A stretch of DNA of 64,000 nucleotides from Protonemura montana (Eukaryota; Arthropoda; Insecta; Plecoptera; Nemouridae). Shown in pieces: positions 51,795 through 63,791 of the stretch (the first letter of the stretch is position 1; each line of letters begins with the position of its first letter). The position numbers were made by a program, and so were the translations under genes. The stretch is from contig OX387605.1 in the NCBI GenBank assembly GCA_947568835.1, forward strand, positions 25,079,784 to 25,143,783, given 5' to 3'. The notes beneath the pieces were generated by a model. It saw only the letters and a program-made list of their open reading frames with translations. It made no database searches and had not been told where the DNA came from.

Positions 51795-52900
51795 AATTAT
51801 TGCTGACAATACTTGGGCATTGTTGATTTCGGGACGCAATTCTTGTAATCGTGACGTCATGAATGACCACTGGCCATTTTTGTATGACCTAAAAGAAGCC
51901 ACCAAGATTATATTACCAGACTTAGCAATGACATCATCTAGATGGCATTGTCTTTTGTTTGACAGAAACGTCAAATCAGTTGGAGAAACGTCAGTCAATA
52001 GTTTTGATGCTGAATTTATTTATTCTGAAATAAATAATAAATATTCGCGTAAACAGTTATTTTCATCTTCCCTTTTTAGTGTCGGAAAAACCAGAAAAGC
52101 CAGAAAATCGAATGTGTCATCATGGATGTTGGCTGGAAAGTAAATATTTCCACTTGTTAGTGGGGTAACGTGGAATTAAATGTAGAATCTGGTAATTAAA
52201 ACCCTTGTCAAATTTGTTTCTTTTTTCACTTTAGTTTTATTGTAATTGAGGCCTATCAGCCAGCAGCATGTCTTCGTGTGTTTTTCTCAGCCGGCGCTCA
52301 GCGGAAAGATGAAAGTCGCACTAATATCAAACCTCGTACAACTTGCAAATGTGTGTTGTGCTTTAGCGGGTGCTTGAAATTCTAGGACAGCTCGGACAGA
52401 TTGATCTTGATACTGTCAAGCTGGAACTGAAGATTTCCTATTTCCCAAGATATCAAAGTCAATCGGCGTGAAAACAATCACTACTTCGAATATCTGGACG
52501 CTTTTTGCAGACGTACTCTGCACTTCACTTACATTAGTTAAATTTCCCGACTTAAGACATGCTTCAAACACCAAGTGGTAGGTGCTGCCTTTCATTTGGA
52601 AAATAATCGCTATTCGATATTATGTCGTTGTAGTTGGAATGGTCAATCAAAAATGGCCGTCTAGTCACAAACAAGTCACGCAAATTTCTGTGTAAAGTGC
52701 AGTCAATGATGGCATGAACAGAATAAACAAGCCGAGTGGTACTTCAAATCTGTCAGTTTAAAACTCTTGGCACGAAACGATTAAAAGAGTTAAGTGTAAA
52801 TAAATAAGCATTATATAATAGAACATTGATAGACATGCCAGTAGTTACCAGAGTTTTCATGATTTCACAATAAAATTAGAAAGATGCAAAGGTAATAATA
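51795..52900. repeat. Segmental duplication, copy 1 (right portion)
   Basis: It matches 61866-62975 with scattered substitutions. Together with 33729-40025 it reconstitutes the uninterrupted copy. Homology ends just after AAAGATGCAAAGGT on both sides. Confidence 0.9.
51859..52143 (+). CDS. Conserved 94-codon ORF of uncertain coding status (copy 1)
   Basis: The ATG at 51859-51861 overlaps the end of a CRE palindrome (TGACGTCA, 51852-51859), and the stop is TAA at 52141. The peptide begins MNDHWPFLYDLKEATKIILP and contains SSRWHCLLFDRNVKSVGE. No family is recognised. The frame is intact in the paralog 61930-62214 without indels. However, the ten differences I find in the second half are all amino-acid changing, which argues against purifying selection. 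It lies divergently upstream of the repeat-protein gene in the ancestral arrangement. Confidence 0.25.
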   Translation: MNDHWPFLYDLKEATKIILPDLAMTSSRWHCLLFDRNVKSVGETSVNSFDAEFIYSEINNKYSRKQLFSSSLFSVGKTRKARKSNVSSWMLAGK

Positions 52901-54417
52901 ATAATAAAAAAATAGTAAGAAACGTTTTTATTCGTCCCGACTGATCATTTACTTTGGACATGTCAAATCATATGAGTAAAGAATTAAATAAGTACACTGT
53001 ATACATATTATGTTAGCTTGACAATCTAATCAGTCTATCCATAAAATTCTTCCACATTATAGAAACATTTTGCTACGTACTATGTCTTTTGTCCATTTTT
53101 TAAATTGCTTTTTGATTGATTTTTTATTTCTTAAGGGAAAGAGTTGTACAGTTTCGTTCCAGCATAGTTAGAGCACATCCCAACCACAGTAAGTTTGTGC
53201 GTAGCTAGTTTTTTTACACTATGTTGTCTAGTGTCATATGCGCTGACCAAGCAGTTATTTTTTAAACTTTTGTCATATAAAAACATAATACAATTGAAAA
53301 TGTACAAGCTATAAATAGTAATTATTTTAAAATCCTTAAACAACGGTTTACAGCTATCTTAATAAAACACCTATGAGGTGCAAATAATGCACTCAGGCTT
53401 CTAGCTATGTGCTTCTAGCCATCTAGTTAAGATCTCTGATAGGAATCAATAAGGGTGACAAGAATGCACACAAGCTTCGAGCCACGCGCGTCTGGATAAT
53501 ATCTCAGTATTAAAAGATCAGCATTGAAAGGGAGACAAGTGTTCTGGCATCAGTTTCTGAAAGGCGACTGGGTAGCCACATGCAACGCAGGAATGTGTTG
53601 ACGCTCGCAGTAAGGTCCTGTCCCTATTATCCATTCCAAAGTGCCTCTCCCAATTAGTTGCAGTTCATTAAATGTCACAAACTAAATTCGAGCAAATGAT
53701 TGGTCGATGAAGTCACGAGTTTTGGAATCTGGAGAGGGAGTTTAAGAAACGTGAGAAGAAGACCAGGGAAGAAGCGAGAGAAGGCCCGAGACCGGTAACG
53801 TGACAAGTCGTGTCAAGAGAGACGGCCCGAGGCCAGTAAACCGAGCGGACGTGATTGCGCCTGGAGTTGCGACAAAGTTTGGAAGTACGACGCCTTGCTC
53901 TGACGACACCTGAATTACGAGCCGCCTGATTCCACGACGTCGCTCGATCCACGACGCCTGTTCGATTGCGCCTGGAGTTGCGACGCTGTCCCGAGCCACG
54001 ACGCCTGTTCGATTGCGCCTTGATCTACAAGTCAACGCGAACTCCGACGCCTGACCGACCGTTACACGCGGCTACATCGGCGCTATCGTTCACAAGTAAA
54101 TTTATAATTTTATTCTGGCCAGACAGCCAGCTAGGGAATTAGGTTTTTATTTGATGTTTTATCATTTATAGAGTAAATTGTTAGTTTGTTATTAGGGATC
54201 TTTTATTTTATCATTCATAGCGTAACATTGTGGGTTTGGTATTCCGAGTGTAGCCAATGTATTACACCAAGTAAATTGTCAGTTGGTAAGCATATTTTGT
54301 TTTAGGCAACGTTTGTATCCCGCATCCTACCCCCTCGTAGGACCACATCGAGTGCGCCGGCGACACTTTCGAGGCATTGGAGGCGATTTCAAGATATTTA
54401 AAGCGTATTACCTTACG
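52901..54417. other. Spacer between segmental copies
   Basis: No gene is supported. A GC-richer stretch at about 53845-54025 contains short near-repeats of GATTGCGCCTGGAGTTGCGAC (53852, 53963, 54011), which produce overlapping minus-strand ORFs. I read it as a degenerate repeat. Confidence 0.4.
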
Positions 54418-54720
54418 CCATCTTCACCCAACAAACTCTATTATTCCATTCCATCTCATTTTATCAAATCATCGTCAAGCATCATTAATTGCATCTCCCA
54501 ATGTCGTCATCAACTATAGTTGTTTTAAATGACTGATAGGTAGGCAACGTGTGGTACATACAAGCACGGGTGGAAGTAAACCCGTAAGGCGAGGTTAGCG
54601 CGACTAGTTTTCGCTTGAAGCTCGTCTGAAATTCTGAGATAATTGAGCTCTTTGCTACCAGGCGCGCAGACGACCGAGTAGTCGCCAGTTCTTGCTGCAC
54701 GCGCACGATGTCACAGTCCG
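54418..54720. repeat. Sequence repeated at the right window edge
   Basis: From CCATCTTCACCCAACAAACT onward this matches 63792-64000 with only a few substitutions up to the end of the window (offset 9374 bp). It includes GGAAGTAAACCCGTAAGGCG and a CG-rich block. The repeat may continue beyond the window. Confidence 0.85.
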
Positions 54721-55007
54721 CAAATGGCCGTCTGTCACAGCTGAGCTGGGCAAAGTGGGATCGTATTTTTGTCTCAAAATGTAAATCACTTCTTGCATCA
54801 CTAGAAATTTGCTGTTGAAAGTAAATTAAGAATGCAGGACGCTTATCAAGTTAATGGTTTTGTTCTTGAAGGTTGGTACAAGATATCTAATAGAACAGAG
54901 CATGGAGGGTGCTGGTACTAGCATAGAATTCTTTTGCTATGATCATATAAACTTTTTCTTGATCACCTATCTAAAATGTTTATGAATTCTTTTGTTTTCT
55001 TCACCAG

Positions 55008-56124
55008 GACACCTGCTCCACTCCAAGCGTTCAACGAGGAAGCGACATTGGGTTGGACTTGCTTTGTAGTGACTCGGTTCAAGATCTCATCGGAGGCAAG
55101 TGTCGACGTTTAGGGCTGAATCTCCGGTGTCGGCATTAGAAAGACGATTCAATCCAACTTCAAGTGGCTTATTTAGCTTGATTCCATGGTATCCTTCTTC
55201 AAACTTTGAAGATTGCTGCCCGAGAGAAGATTTTAAAGCTCACAGACACTGCAAGAAAAACACTGGATATTGACAAAACTTTCCAGTAAGTAATTTTGTT
55301 TTCTGCAACTTTGGGATTTGTTGTGTTGAGGTTTGTTAGGATTGAAACATGTTCCATGATTTCTGTTAGGTATATTGGTTTACGATGAAGAGATTACGAT
55401 TGATTCTGATGTACGTAGTCGGAGGGCAGAAGCAATCTTTAGATTGGCAATCTGTTGCATATCTTGTATTTATAACAATTTTGCAATGCAGATAGCACGA
55501 GGGGCAGCTCAAGAATATGCTCCATACAAAAAGTGCTGCCTGATATCAGCTAGCCCCATTTTTTAACCTTGGCTTCTCTTTTCTAATCAAATCTAGTTCA
55601 GCCTAGCTTTCAATTTCATTGGCATAGTCAGTTCTTGTGGTAGGAATGAAGGTACTGAAGTTTGATGCATTATTGTTAACTGGTGCGTCGCGCTCTCTTC
55701 CCCAATCGCGTTGGTAACTAATTACATGTGGTTAGTTATTAATTTATGAAGAGATTGTCAAAGAAGTAAATGTCAGCCATTACATTATTGCTACTTATTC
55801 CCTTTACAGTACATCAAAAGTTGCTGTTGGCCTGTGCATTCAAACTTGAAAAATATTTAACTGGAACTTTTTATATAGCTATCATTGGTTAACACTTTCT
55901 TAGGAAAATTCAGCGATTCACCTTGTAGATTTTAGATGTTTTGTTCAATTTAGCTATTAAACATTTTGCTCTAACTTTTTGGTTTGTTACTGGAGTCAGA
56001 TGCAGCAGCAATTGACACGTAGCGTTATGGAGGTTTGATTTCTTTTCTTGTTCTACCGCAGGCCGATGGAACAGTCAACAAGAGCATCGACGTGATCTCC
56101 CCGCAACATCAATACATTGCGTGA
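55008..56124 (+). other. Candidate exons of an unidentified + strand gene
   Basis: Three blocks look exon-like. 55008-55095 follows TTTTCTTCACCAG and ends before GCAAGT (a GC-AG type donor); in one frame it reads LQAFNEEATLGWTCFVVTRF. 55212-55285 reads AREKILKLTDTARKTLDIDK and ends before GTAAGT, with phase compatible with the first block. 56062-56124 follows TTGTTCTACCGCAG and reads KSIDVISPQHQYIA then TGA in one frame. The phase of the last join is not consistent with that frame unless an exon is missing. The family is unknown; it may be a decayed gene fragment. Confidence 0.25.
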
Positions 56125-58077
56125 AGTCACCTGCTGGCTCCTAGTTTTGTGACATCTCGGCCGTTGCATTCGTACCACTCAACGATGGTACGTACGTAAC
56201 ACTTCAAAAACAATTGCAGGCTGGATTTGTTGGAAGTTGGAATAAAAGTTGATAGATAAACCAGATTTGCCAGCCCCTGCTGACCCAGACTGGCTGTGAC
56301 TATAAATTGATATGTTGACTGTAAATTGGTATATTATGCAAACATTCAGTCAAGACTGCAGTATTGGATTATACTTTGGGGATATTTCAAGAAAACTACA
56401 AGTCTGTTTATTTTACAAAAAAGAGCGTTCAGGAGCAAGTTGCTTAACTTTAAGTTCAGCTTCAGTTTAATGGCTTAAACTACTGCTCCACGGCGGCAGT
56501 TTATATTAGGGACTCATGCAAGTCACTTTTTGAGCATTTTAAAATCATGATGATCCCTTGTCTTCATATTTACAAGATTATGTTCATATTAAATGATTTT
56601 GCTCCAGACGACAATCATTTTAGTGGAAGGAAAACAGCTAAAGAAAATTATAAATCAACAAAAATAAAACTAGATATATCAAAGATAAATCCTAAATATG
56701 CAATTACTCAATTTTATACCGCTTTGCATCAGAGTATCAAAGACAAGGAGGAAACTAACTGCAGAAAAGCATCAAAGAGTTTTTATTCAAAAATTGTTTT
56801 TATTCCGTAAAATAATTATGCAGATTGTAAATATATTATAAGGTGACGATCAACATATTATTATTATTATGTCGAGGAACCATGAGTTGTGAAAAGTCAC
56901 GTGCACTAACAAGCGTTACCCGTCGATGACGATAGTTTTGATTTGCAACTGATGAAACTGCATCAGCTGTTCGCGTTTTAAACTAAAGCACCTCTGCAGC
57001 GAGGGCAATGCTCGGCCCTCCTATCTTCACTCGGCACTTTGATCCCCTCCCTCGCCAGAGTAACAACGGGTACTGGGTCGCTGGTAAATCATCCTGTTCG
57101 GGAACAGCAGCTGACAAACAAACCAGAGGACGCGTGGTCGATGAACAAAGACTGGGACCACTGAATTTGAGAGACAAACGAGAAGCGCTGAAAGTGTTAA
57201 GTCACTAAATACATAGGACCGTGCACTGAGTGATATCAAGCAACATTCTGCTGAGTAATTTCAAAATATCGCAGCACTATTTAAATGATATCAGGCAATA
57301 TGGTAACAGTTGAAAATAGAAAACAAGTACAGAATAAGTTATAATCATGCACTGAGACAACTGTTCTTCTCACTTACCCCTGGAAGTCTCACCAGTACAA
57401 GACCAGTAAAACTCAACCCAACAACATACAAACACAAACATAAACATACTTCGCTCGTTGCACAAATCATGACAACAAAAGCACTTTTAAAAAGCAATCA
57501 ACCAGTTCTTATTGATTGAAAACCATTTTAGTAACATTTAAATAATGCAGTTTTACATTTCATTTAGTAAAAATCCTGAAACAGTTTCCTAGATCAAAAG
57601 TGGCTCGATGATGAGTCCTCGTCCTATTTTTCTTCCTCTCTGCTATTTCATCGAGTGTCATTTATCGAGAGTCTTATCTACCAACAGGTTGCACTTGGCA
57701 TTTTTTTCACTGAATTTCTGTATTGCAAACTTGAATTTTGTTGAATTTCGTTGCTATGATTTTTCTTTTGATAGATTATAATCACAGATTATTGTCGTCC
57801 CAGGCACCATTGGGATTCCCAACTAATTCAGTGAAAGCATGACCTGTTCGTTCTTTTCTCAATGAATGAGTCAGGAATGATTCTAAATGATGGCGATGAA
57901 GTCCAGTTGTAGAGACATCTTGTGCGTCATTCATCTCTCCGTCAAGATCCACGATTTCTGGTTGCTTGAGTTTCATGAGATGAGATGAGATGATTGAGTC
58001 TCGTTGAAATGGACATATTGAGAAATAAATATCGGTTGGATTCTCCCTAGTCCAAGGGATGTGTCCTGCCACAGCGA

Positions 58078-58300
58078 CAGGGTGGGCTAGTCTTGGTCTG
58101 GGCCCTCGCCGGGAGCCTGTCCGGTATAGGAGACCTTGACGGGGAGTGGAACCTCCCCACCGGCATGGCCTCCCGGGTCATTGGGTCGCGCAAACCCCTT
58201 CACCACAATAAGGTGCTAGCCACGAAGAGGAAAATTTTGTACCCAATCGGGTAATCAAACACCGGTCTGTTGGTTGGTGTTAATAAAGATGATGATGATC
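58078..58300 (+). mobile_element. Possible RTE-like 3' end fragment (copy 2)
   Basis: Same sequence as 35434-35725 but without the internal ~75-bp duplication. It ends AATAAAGATGATGATGATC. The clade is inferred only from the tail. Confidence 0.35.
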
Positions 58301-58324
58301 TTTTGTGATGAGTTCCGTTGTAAT

Positions 58325-59545
58325 GGACATCTCAAGCTGTCTTCGCAGGAATATGGTTCCTGAGATGGAGGGCATTCGTACTTCCATCAAGATCCACGAT
58401 TCCTGGTTGCTTGACTTCGTTGATGGGATGAGATGAGATGATGTTCTGATACAGTCCAGGTGTTAGGACATCTCAAGCTGTCTTCACAGAAATATGGTTC
58501 CCGAGATGGAGGGCATTCGTACCTCCATGAAGATCCACGATTCCTGGTTGCTTGAGTTCGTTGATGAGATGAGATGAGATGATGTTCTGATACAGTCCAG
58601 ATGTTAGGACATCTCAAGCTGTCTTCGCAGAAATATGGTTCCTAAAATGGAAGGCATTCGTACCTCCATGAAGATCCACGATTCCTGGTTGCTTGAGTTG
58701 GTTGATGGGATAAGATGAGATGATGTTCTGATACAGTCCAGATGTTAGGACATCTCAAGCTGTCTTCGCAGGAATATGGTTCCTGAGATGGAGGGCATTC
58801 GTACTTCCATCAATATCCACGATTCCTGGTTGCTTGAGTTCGTTGATGGGATGAGATGAGATGATGTTGTTTAAAGTCCAGATGTTAGGACATCTCAAGC
58901 TGTCTTCGCAGGAATATGGTTCCTGAGAGGGAAGGCATTCGTACTTCCATCAAGATCCACGATTCCTGTTTGCTTGAGTTCGTTGATGGGATGAGATGAG
59001 ATGATGTGATGAAGTCCAGATGTTAGGACATCTCAAGCTGTCTTCGCAGGAATATGGTTCCTGAGATGGAGGGCATTCGTACCTCCATGAAGATCCACGA
59101 TTCCTGGTTGCTTGAGTTGGTTGATGAGATGAGATGAGATGATGTTGTTTAAAGTCCAGAAGTAAGGACATCTCAAGCTGTCTTCGCAGGAATATGGTTC
59201 CTGAGATGGAGGGCATTCGTACCTCCATTAAGATCCACGATTCCTGGATGCTTGAGTTCGTTGATGAGATGAGATGAGATGATGTTGTGATCAAGTCCAG
59301 ATGTTAGGACATCTCAAGCTTTCTTCGCAGGAATATGGTACCTGAGATGGAGGGCATTCGTACCTCCATGAAGATCCACGATTCCTGGATGCTTGAGTTC
59401 GATGATGGGATGAGATGAGATGATGTGATGAAGTCCAGATGTTAGGACATCTCAAGCTGTCTTCGCAGGAATATGGTTCCTGAGATGGAGGGCATTCGTA
59501 CCTCCATGAAGATCCACGATTCCTGGTTGCTTGAGTTCGTTGATG
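58325..59545. repeat. 141-bp minisatellite, copy 2
   Basis: About 8-9 units of the same minisatellite as 35745-37810, some shortened by 3-6 bp. It ends just downstream of the repeat-protein gene stop. Confidence 0.95.
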
Positions 59546-59652
59546 AGATGAGTTTGAGACGATGTGTGACGACGTCCTGCTGTTGTAGACACCTTTTGCT
59601 GGTACCGTGTCTCTGTGATGGGGCATATTTGTCACCTTCTTCATCTTTCGTT

Positions 59653-61748
59653 TCATCGTTTCTTACGAGAAGGAAGGCAGCATGTAAACAACTTCCTTAA
59701 TCTCTTCCATCTTGACATTTTCTCCGGGCTCTTCGGCGCCGCCTCCAGAATTTCAGTCCCGTCCAAGTCAATGTTTTTCAGCGACGGTGTGCTGTGCTTG
59801 TGGACCCTTGTCTCACCAATTACACCGACAACTGATTGGTCTTCCCGGTCTTCATCCCTCTCTTCCTCCGTATCACTGCCACTCAGATAGCCACACTGGA
59901 TGATTGTGACCGACGGAAACAAGTGCTCGGGTGTGCTTTGTGTGAGGCTACCGTCTTCCGACACATCTTCTTGAAAGCATCCTTGCACGGGCGCATCAAG
60001 GCTCTCATCGCAGGTCACCTCATCCTCGTCGCTTACTTCGGCAATTGGCGACAGTACAGGTCTGATGCTGGACCGGAATGCTTTCCGCACTGACATTGGT
60101 CTAAAACGGATCTTCCAAGAATCCATAGGCCAACGGAACTCGTGATTGAACACCGCTTCCGCCAAGTCCTCAATATTGTCCGCCACGTCTACACGTTGCC
60201 GCGATCGCTCCTTCCTCAACCAATACCGCCCATCTTCACGCAATTGGTGGAACTCAGACTTCAACAAGACGTTACAATATTGCCTTGGATTGAGATGGGA
60301 TGGCTCCAAAGTGTATTGCAGGAACATGGACCTATGTGACGCCAGCGGGATACTGGTCAGTTCCTCGGCTTGTTTTACCGCTGGTTCTTGCCAAGGAAGA
60401 GGGACGGGTTTCATCGCTCGTTTTTGCATAGCGAGACGAAAAGGATCTACCATTGGGTGTTGCAGAGCGAGATTAACGGGCTCCACCACTGGTTTATACA
60501 CAGCGAGAGGGATGGTTTCCACTTCTGGTTTATGCGTCGCTACAGCGATGGGCTCCACCACTGGGTGTTGCATATCTACGTAGATTGGTTCCACCATGGA
60601 GTGTGGCAAAGCTACAGGGATGGGTTCCACCGTTGGTTTTTGCAAAGCTGCATGGATGGGTTCCACCACTCGGTGTTGCATAGCTGCAGGGTTGTGTTCC
60701 ACCTTTGGGTGTTGCATAGCTACAGCGATGGGCTCCACCACTGGGTGTTGCATATCTACAGGGACAGGTTCCACCTCTGGATGTTGCATATCTGCGTCGA
60801 TTGGTTCCACCAATAGTTTTTCCAAGGCCAGAAGGAAAGGCCTCATGGTTACGTATGCTTTTGCAATGGCGGCTTGTTTGGGGTGAAATGGGCGACTTTT
60901 CTTGCGGGATGGCTTGTGGAGTTTGTTATTATTGTTAGGGAACTCGGCCCGCCCGTCGACCCCCACTGTCGGCCAAGTTCTCATTGAAGAGAACACATGC
61001 TTGGCTTCTTCTTGGTATATCTTACCTGCCATTTGTGCTTGCGGGTTGGTAGACATGAGAAGCACACTGTGGTAGAAGACAGGATTACAGTTTTGTCTCA
61101 GGTTTCCTATGAGGCCCTCGCGGTGCTCAGCCAGTGTCTTTGAGGAGCGGGGGCAGTTCTTGGTGCCGTTCTGCTCTATGTTCTCGGCTCGGCGATGTCC
61201 TTCCTGCGAACTGGTTGTTCTGTTCGCGTGCCGTTCTTGTTGTTCCTGGATACCGTGGCACGGTGGTCCCAGGGCTGCCTTTCCCATTCTGCCACAGCGT
61301 TCCAGCTGGGCGGGAGCTGGGGACAAAGATACGAGAACAAATTAAAAATAACGACCACAAGAGTCGGGTGAATGGGATCTGCGGGAGTTGATTGCAGTTA
61401 ATCATCTAGGAGTTCGTCTGTGTTGTATCTGAGGGTGGCCGGATTTTTAGTGAGTGATTTGACACAATTTTCACGATAGCCAAGATCAATTGCTGGGACT
61501 TTACCCCAAAAGTACAACTCTTCTAAAATATATGAACTGGAATTTGAAAGATATGTCTTTAGATCTAACTAGTTTGTTTTGTGGCTTGTGTTCTGATTCC
61601 AAGATGCAATTGTGTGGATTACTTTTGGGATATTAAAAGTGAAAATGTACACGTGCAGTGTGTGTTTTTTTCATCTCATCTGATGAATTTGAGTTCACTT
61701 ACCATGGGAAACTCCAAACATCTCGGTTTTATTGTGATTTGGAAGCAT
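59653..61748 (-). CDS. Unrecognised protein with twelve 12-residue repeats and Cys-Cys/polybasic tail (copy 2)
   Basis: Complement(join(59653-61316, 61703-61748)), 569 aa, intron 386 bp with the same donor, acceptor and phase as the paralog at 37919-39908. The repeat block has twelve 12-residue units (VEPI-type) against nine in copy 1; length outside this block is unchanged. The C-terminal 40 residues, including LFTCCLPSRKKR, are identical between copies, whereas the acidic region before them differs at many residues. Synonymous and non-synonymous differences both occur. An in-frame TAA between an upstream ATG and the ATG at 61748 supports this start. Its promoter side is intact here, with a CRE (TGACGTCA) at 61923-61930 between it and the divergent 94-codon ORF. 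No known domain is recognised. Confidence 0.65.
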
Positions 61749-61929
61749 TGTGTAAGATTTTAAGAGAGCTAAAATCACCCACGACTTCCTCCGGCGAACG
61801 AATCTAACCGGATTACGTTTCCTTGGTTACATCTTGGTTTATTTGTTGTGTAATTCAACGATTTGAATTATTGCTGACAATACTTGGGCATTGTTGATTT
61901 CGGGACGCAATTCTTGTAATCGTGACGTC
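61749..61929. promoter_or_regulatory. Putative promoter of the repeat-protein gene, intact in copy 2
   Basis: A 181-bp gap between divergent reading frames. It contains the full CRE palindrome TGACGTCA (ending at 61930) and the empty insertion site at 61865/61866. In copy 1 this region is split by 11.77 kb. Confidence 0.4.
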
Positions 61930-62214
61930 ATGAATGACCACTGGCCATTTTTGTATGACCTAAAAGAAGCCACCAAGATTATATTACCAGACTTAGCAAT
62001 GACATCATCTAGATGGCATTGTCTTTTGTTTGACAGAAACGTCAAATCAGTTGGAGAAATGTCAATCAATAGTTTTGATGCTGAATATATTTTTTCTAAA
62101 ATAAATGATAAATATTCGCGTAAACAGTTATTTTCATCTTCCCTTTTAAGTGTCGGAAAAACCAGAAAAGCCAGAAAATCGATTGCGTCATCATGGATGT
62201 TGGCTGAAAAGTAA
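61930..62214 (+). CDS. Conserved 94-codon ORF of uncertain coding status (copy 2)
   Basis: Paralog of 51859-52143 with the same length and the same CRE-overlapping ATG. The first half is identical; the second half differs by amino-acid replacements (for example T to M, F to Y, Y to F, E to K). Coding status is doubtful. Confidence 0.25.
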   Translation: MNDHWPFLYDLKEATKIILPDLAMTSSRWHCLLFDRNVKSVGEMSINSFDAEYIFSKINDKYSRKQLFSSSLLSVGKTRKARKSIASSWMLAEK

Positions 62215-62991
62215 ATATTTCCGCATGTTAGTGGGGCAACGTGGAATTAAATGTAGAATCTGGTAACTAAAACCCTTGTCAAATTTGTACTTTTTTTTCA
62301 CTTCAGTTATATTGTAATTGAGGCCCATCAGCCAGCAGCATGTCTTCGTGTGTTTTTCTCAGCCGGCGCTCAGCGGAAAGATGAAAATCGCACTAATATC
62401 AAACCTCGTACAACTTGCAAATGTGTGTGGTGCTTTAGCGGGTGCTTGAAATTCTAGGACAGCTCGGACAGATTGATCTTGATACTGTCAAGCTGGAACT
62501 GAAGATTTCCTATTTCCCAAGATATCAAAGTCAATCGGCGTGAAAACAGTCTCTACTTCGAATATCTGGACGCTTTTTGCAGACGTACTCTGCACTTCAC
62601 TTACATTAGTTAAATTTCCCGACTTAAGACATGCTTCAAACACCAAGTGGTAGGTGCTGACTTTCATTTGGAAAATAATCGCTATTCGATATTGCTGTCG
62701 TTGTAGTTGGAATGGTCAATCAAAAATGGCCGTTTGGTCACAAACAAGTCACGCAAATTTCTGTGGAAAGTGCAGTCAATAATGGCATTAACAGAATAAA
62801 CAAGGCGAGTGGTACTTCAAATCTGTCAGTGTAAAACTCTTGGCACGAAATGATTAAAAGCGTCAAGTGTAAATAAATAAGCATTATAAAAGAGAACATT
62901 GACAGACATGCCAGTAGTTACCAGAGTTATCATGATTTCAGTTATTATGTTAAAGATGCAAAGGTGCATAAAATTTTAGGGGTCGACCCGT

Positions 62992-63715
62992 ACGGTTTGG
63001 CGTGTTAGAAACACCAGTTCTCGTGAGGTCACCGAAGATAAGCAACACAGCGGTGGGTCAGGTATTGGATGGGTGACCATCATACACGTGACCAGTTCTG
63101 TTTGGGAGAGAGGTTGGAGGGATGGAAGTTAAGCAACACTGCGCTGAGTCAGGTATTGTATGGGTGACCATCATACACATGACCAGTTCTGTTCGGGAGA
63201 GAGGTTGGAGGGATAAGAGTTAAGCAACACTGCGCTGAGTCAGGTATTGGATGGGTGACCATCCTACACATGACCAGTTCTGTTCGGGAGAGAGGTTGGA
63301 GGGATGAAAGTTCAGCAACACTGCGCTGAGTCAGGTATTGGATGGGTGACCATCATACACATGACCAGCTCTGTTTGGGAGAGAGGTTGGAGGGATGAAA
63401 GTTAAGCAACACTGCGCTGAGTCAGGTATTAGATGGGTGACCATCATACACATGACCAGTTCTGTTCGGGAGGGAGGTTGCAGGGATGAAAGCTAAGCAT
63501 CACTGCGCTGGGTCAGGTATTGGATGGGTGACCATCATACACATGACCAGTTCTGTTTGGGAGAGAGGTTGGAGGGATGAAAGTTAGTACAACAACTTCA
63601 CTCGCCTTGCTTAAGGCGAGTGAATCCTTAGAATCCTGCTGTTCGCGTAGTATTTGTAGTGTTCGTACGGAACCTTTCGGCGTGGTGGAAACACCGGTTC
63701 TCGTGAGAAGTTTAG
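62992..63715 (+). mobile_element. 5S rRNA-derived SINE heads in tandem
   Basis: A 5S-like head (TTTGGCGTGTTAGAAACACC, GGTCACCGAAGATAAGCAAC) is followed by about six further copies of the promoter-containing segment (TAAGCAACACTGCGCTGAGT, GGATGGGTGACCATCATACA, GGGAGAGAGGTTGGAGGGAT) at about 91-bp spacing. A short body remnant and another partial head (GTGGAAACACCGGTTCTCGT) near 63684 follow. No full body or poly(A) tail. Confidence 0.85.
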
Positions 63716-63791
63716 CAACACAGCGGTGTTAAGAATTAAAAACACCAAACACAGAAGTTAAGCAACACCGAAAGATAAAAAATAAGTTTTT

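Larger units (their letters stand above)
56386..62975. repeat. Segmental duplication, copy 2 (uninterrupted)
   Basis: Full-length counterpart of 33729-40025 plus 51795-52900. It contains the same order: AT-rich left part, LINE-like fragment, 141-bp minisatellite (fewer units), two-exon gene and 94-codon ORF. The junction at 61861-61870 is the empty site for the Helitron-bearing insertion. Confidence 0.9.

Noticed and set aside
33729..52900. Segmental duplication as a single large DNA transposon
   Set aside because: The outer edges show no inverted repeats, no target duplications and no transposase, so a plain duplication is the simpler reading.
63020..63600. Possible 5S rRNA gene cluster
   Set aside because: Only the promoter part of 5S is repeated and it is attached to SINE body sequence; no complete 5S gene is present.
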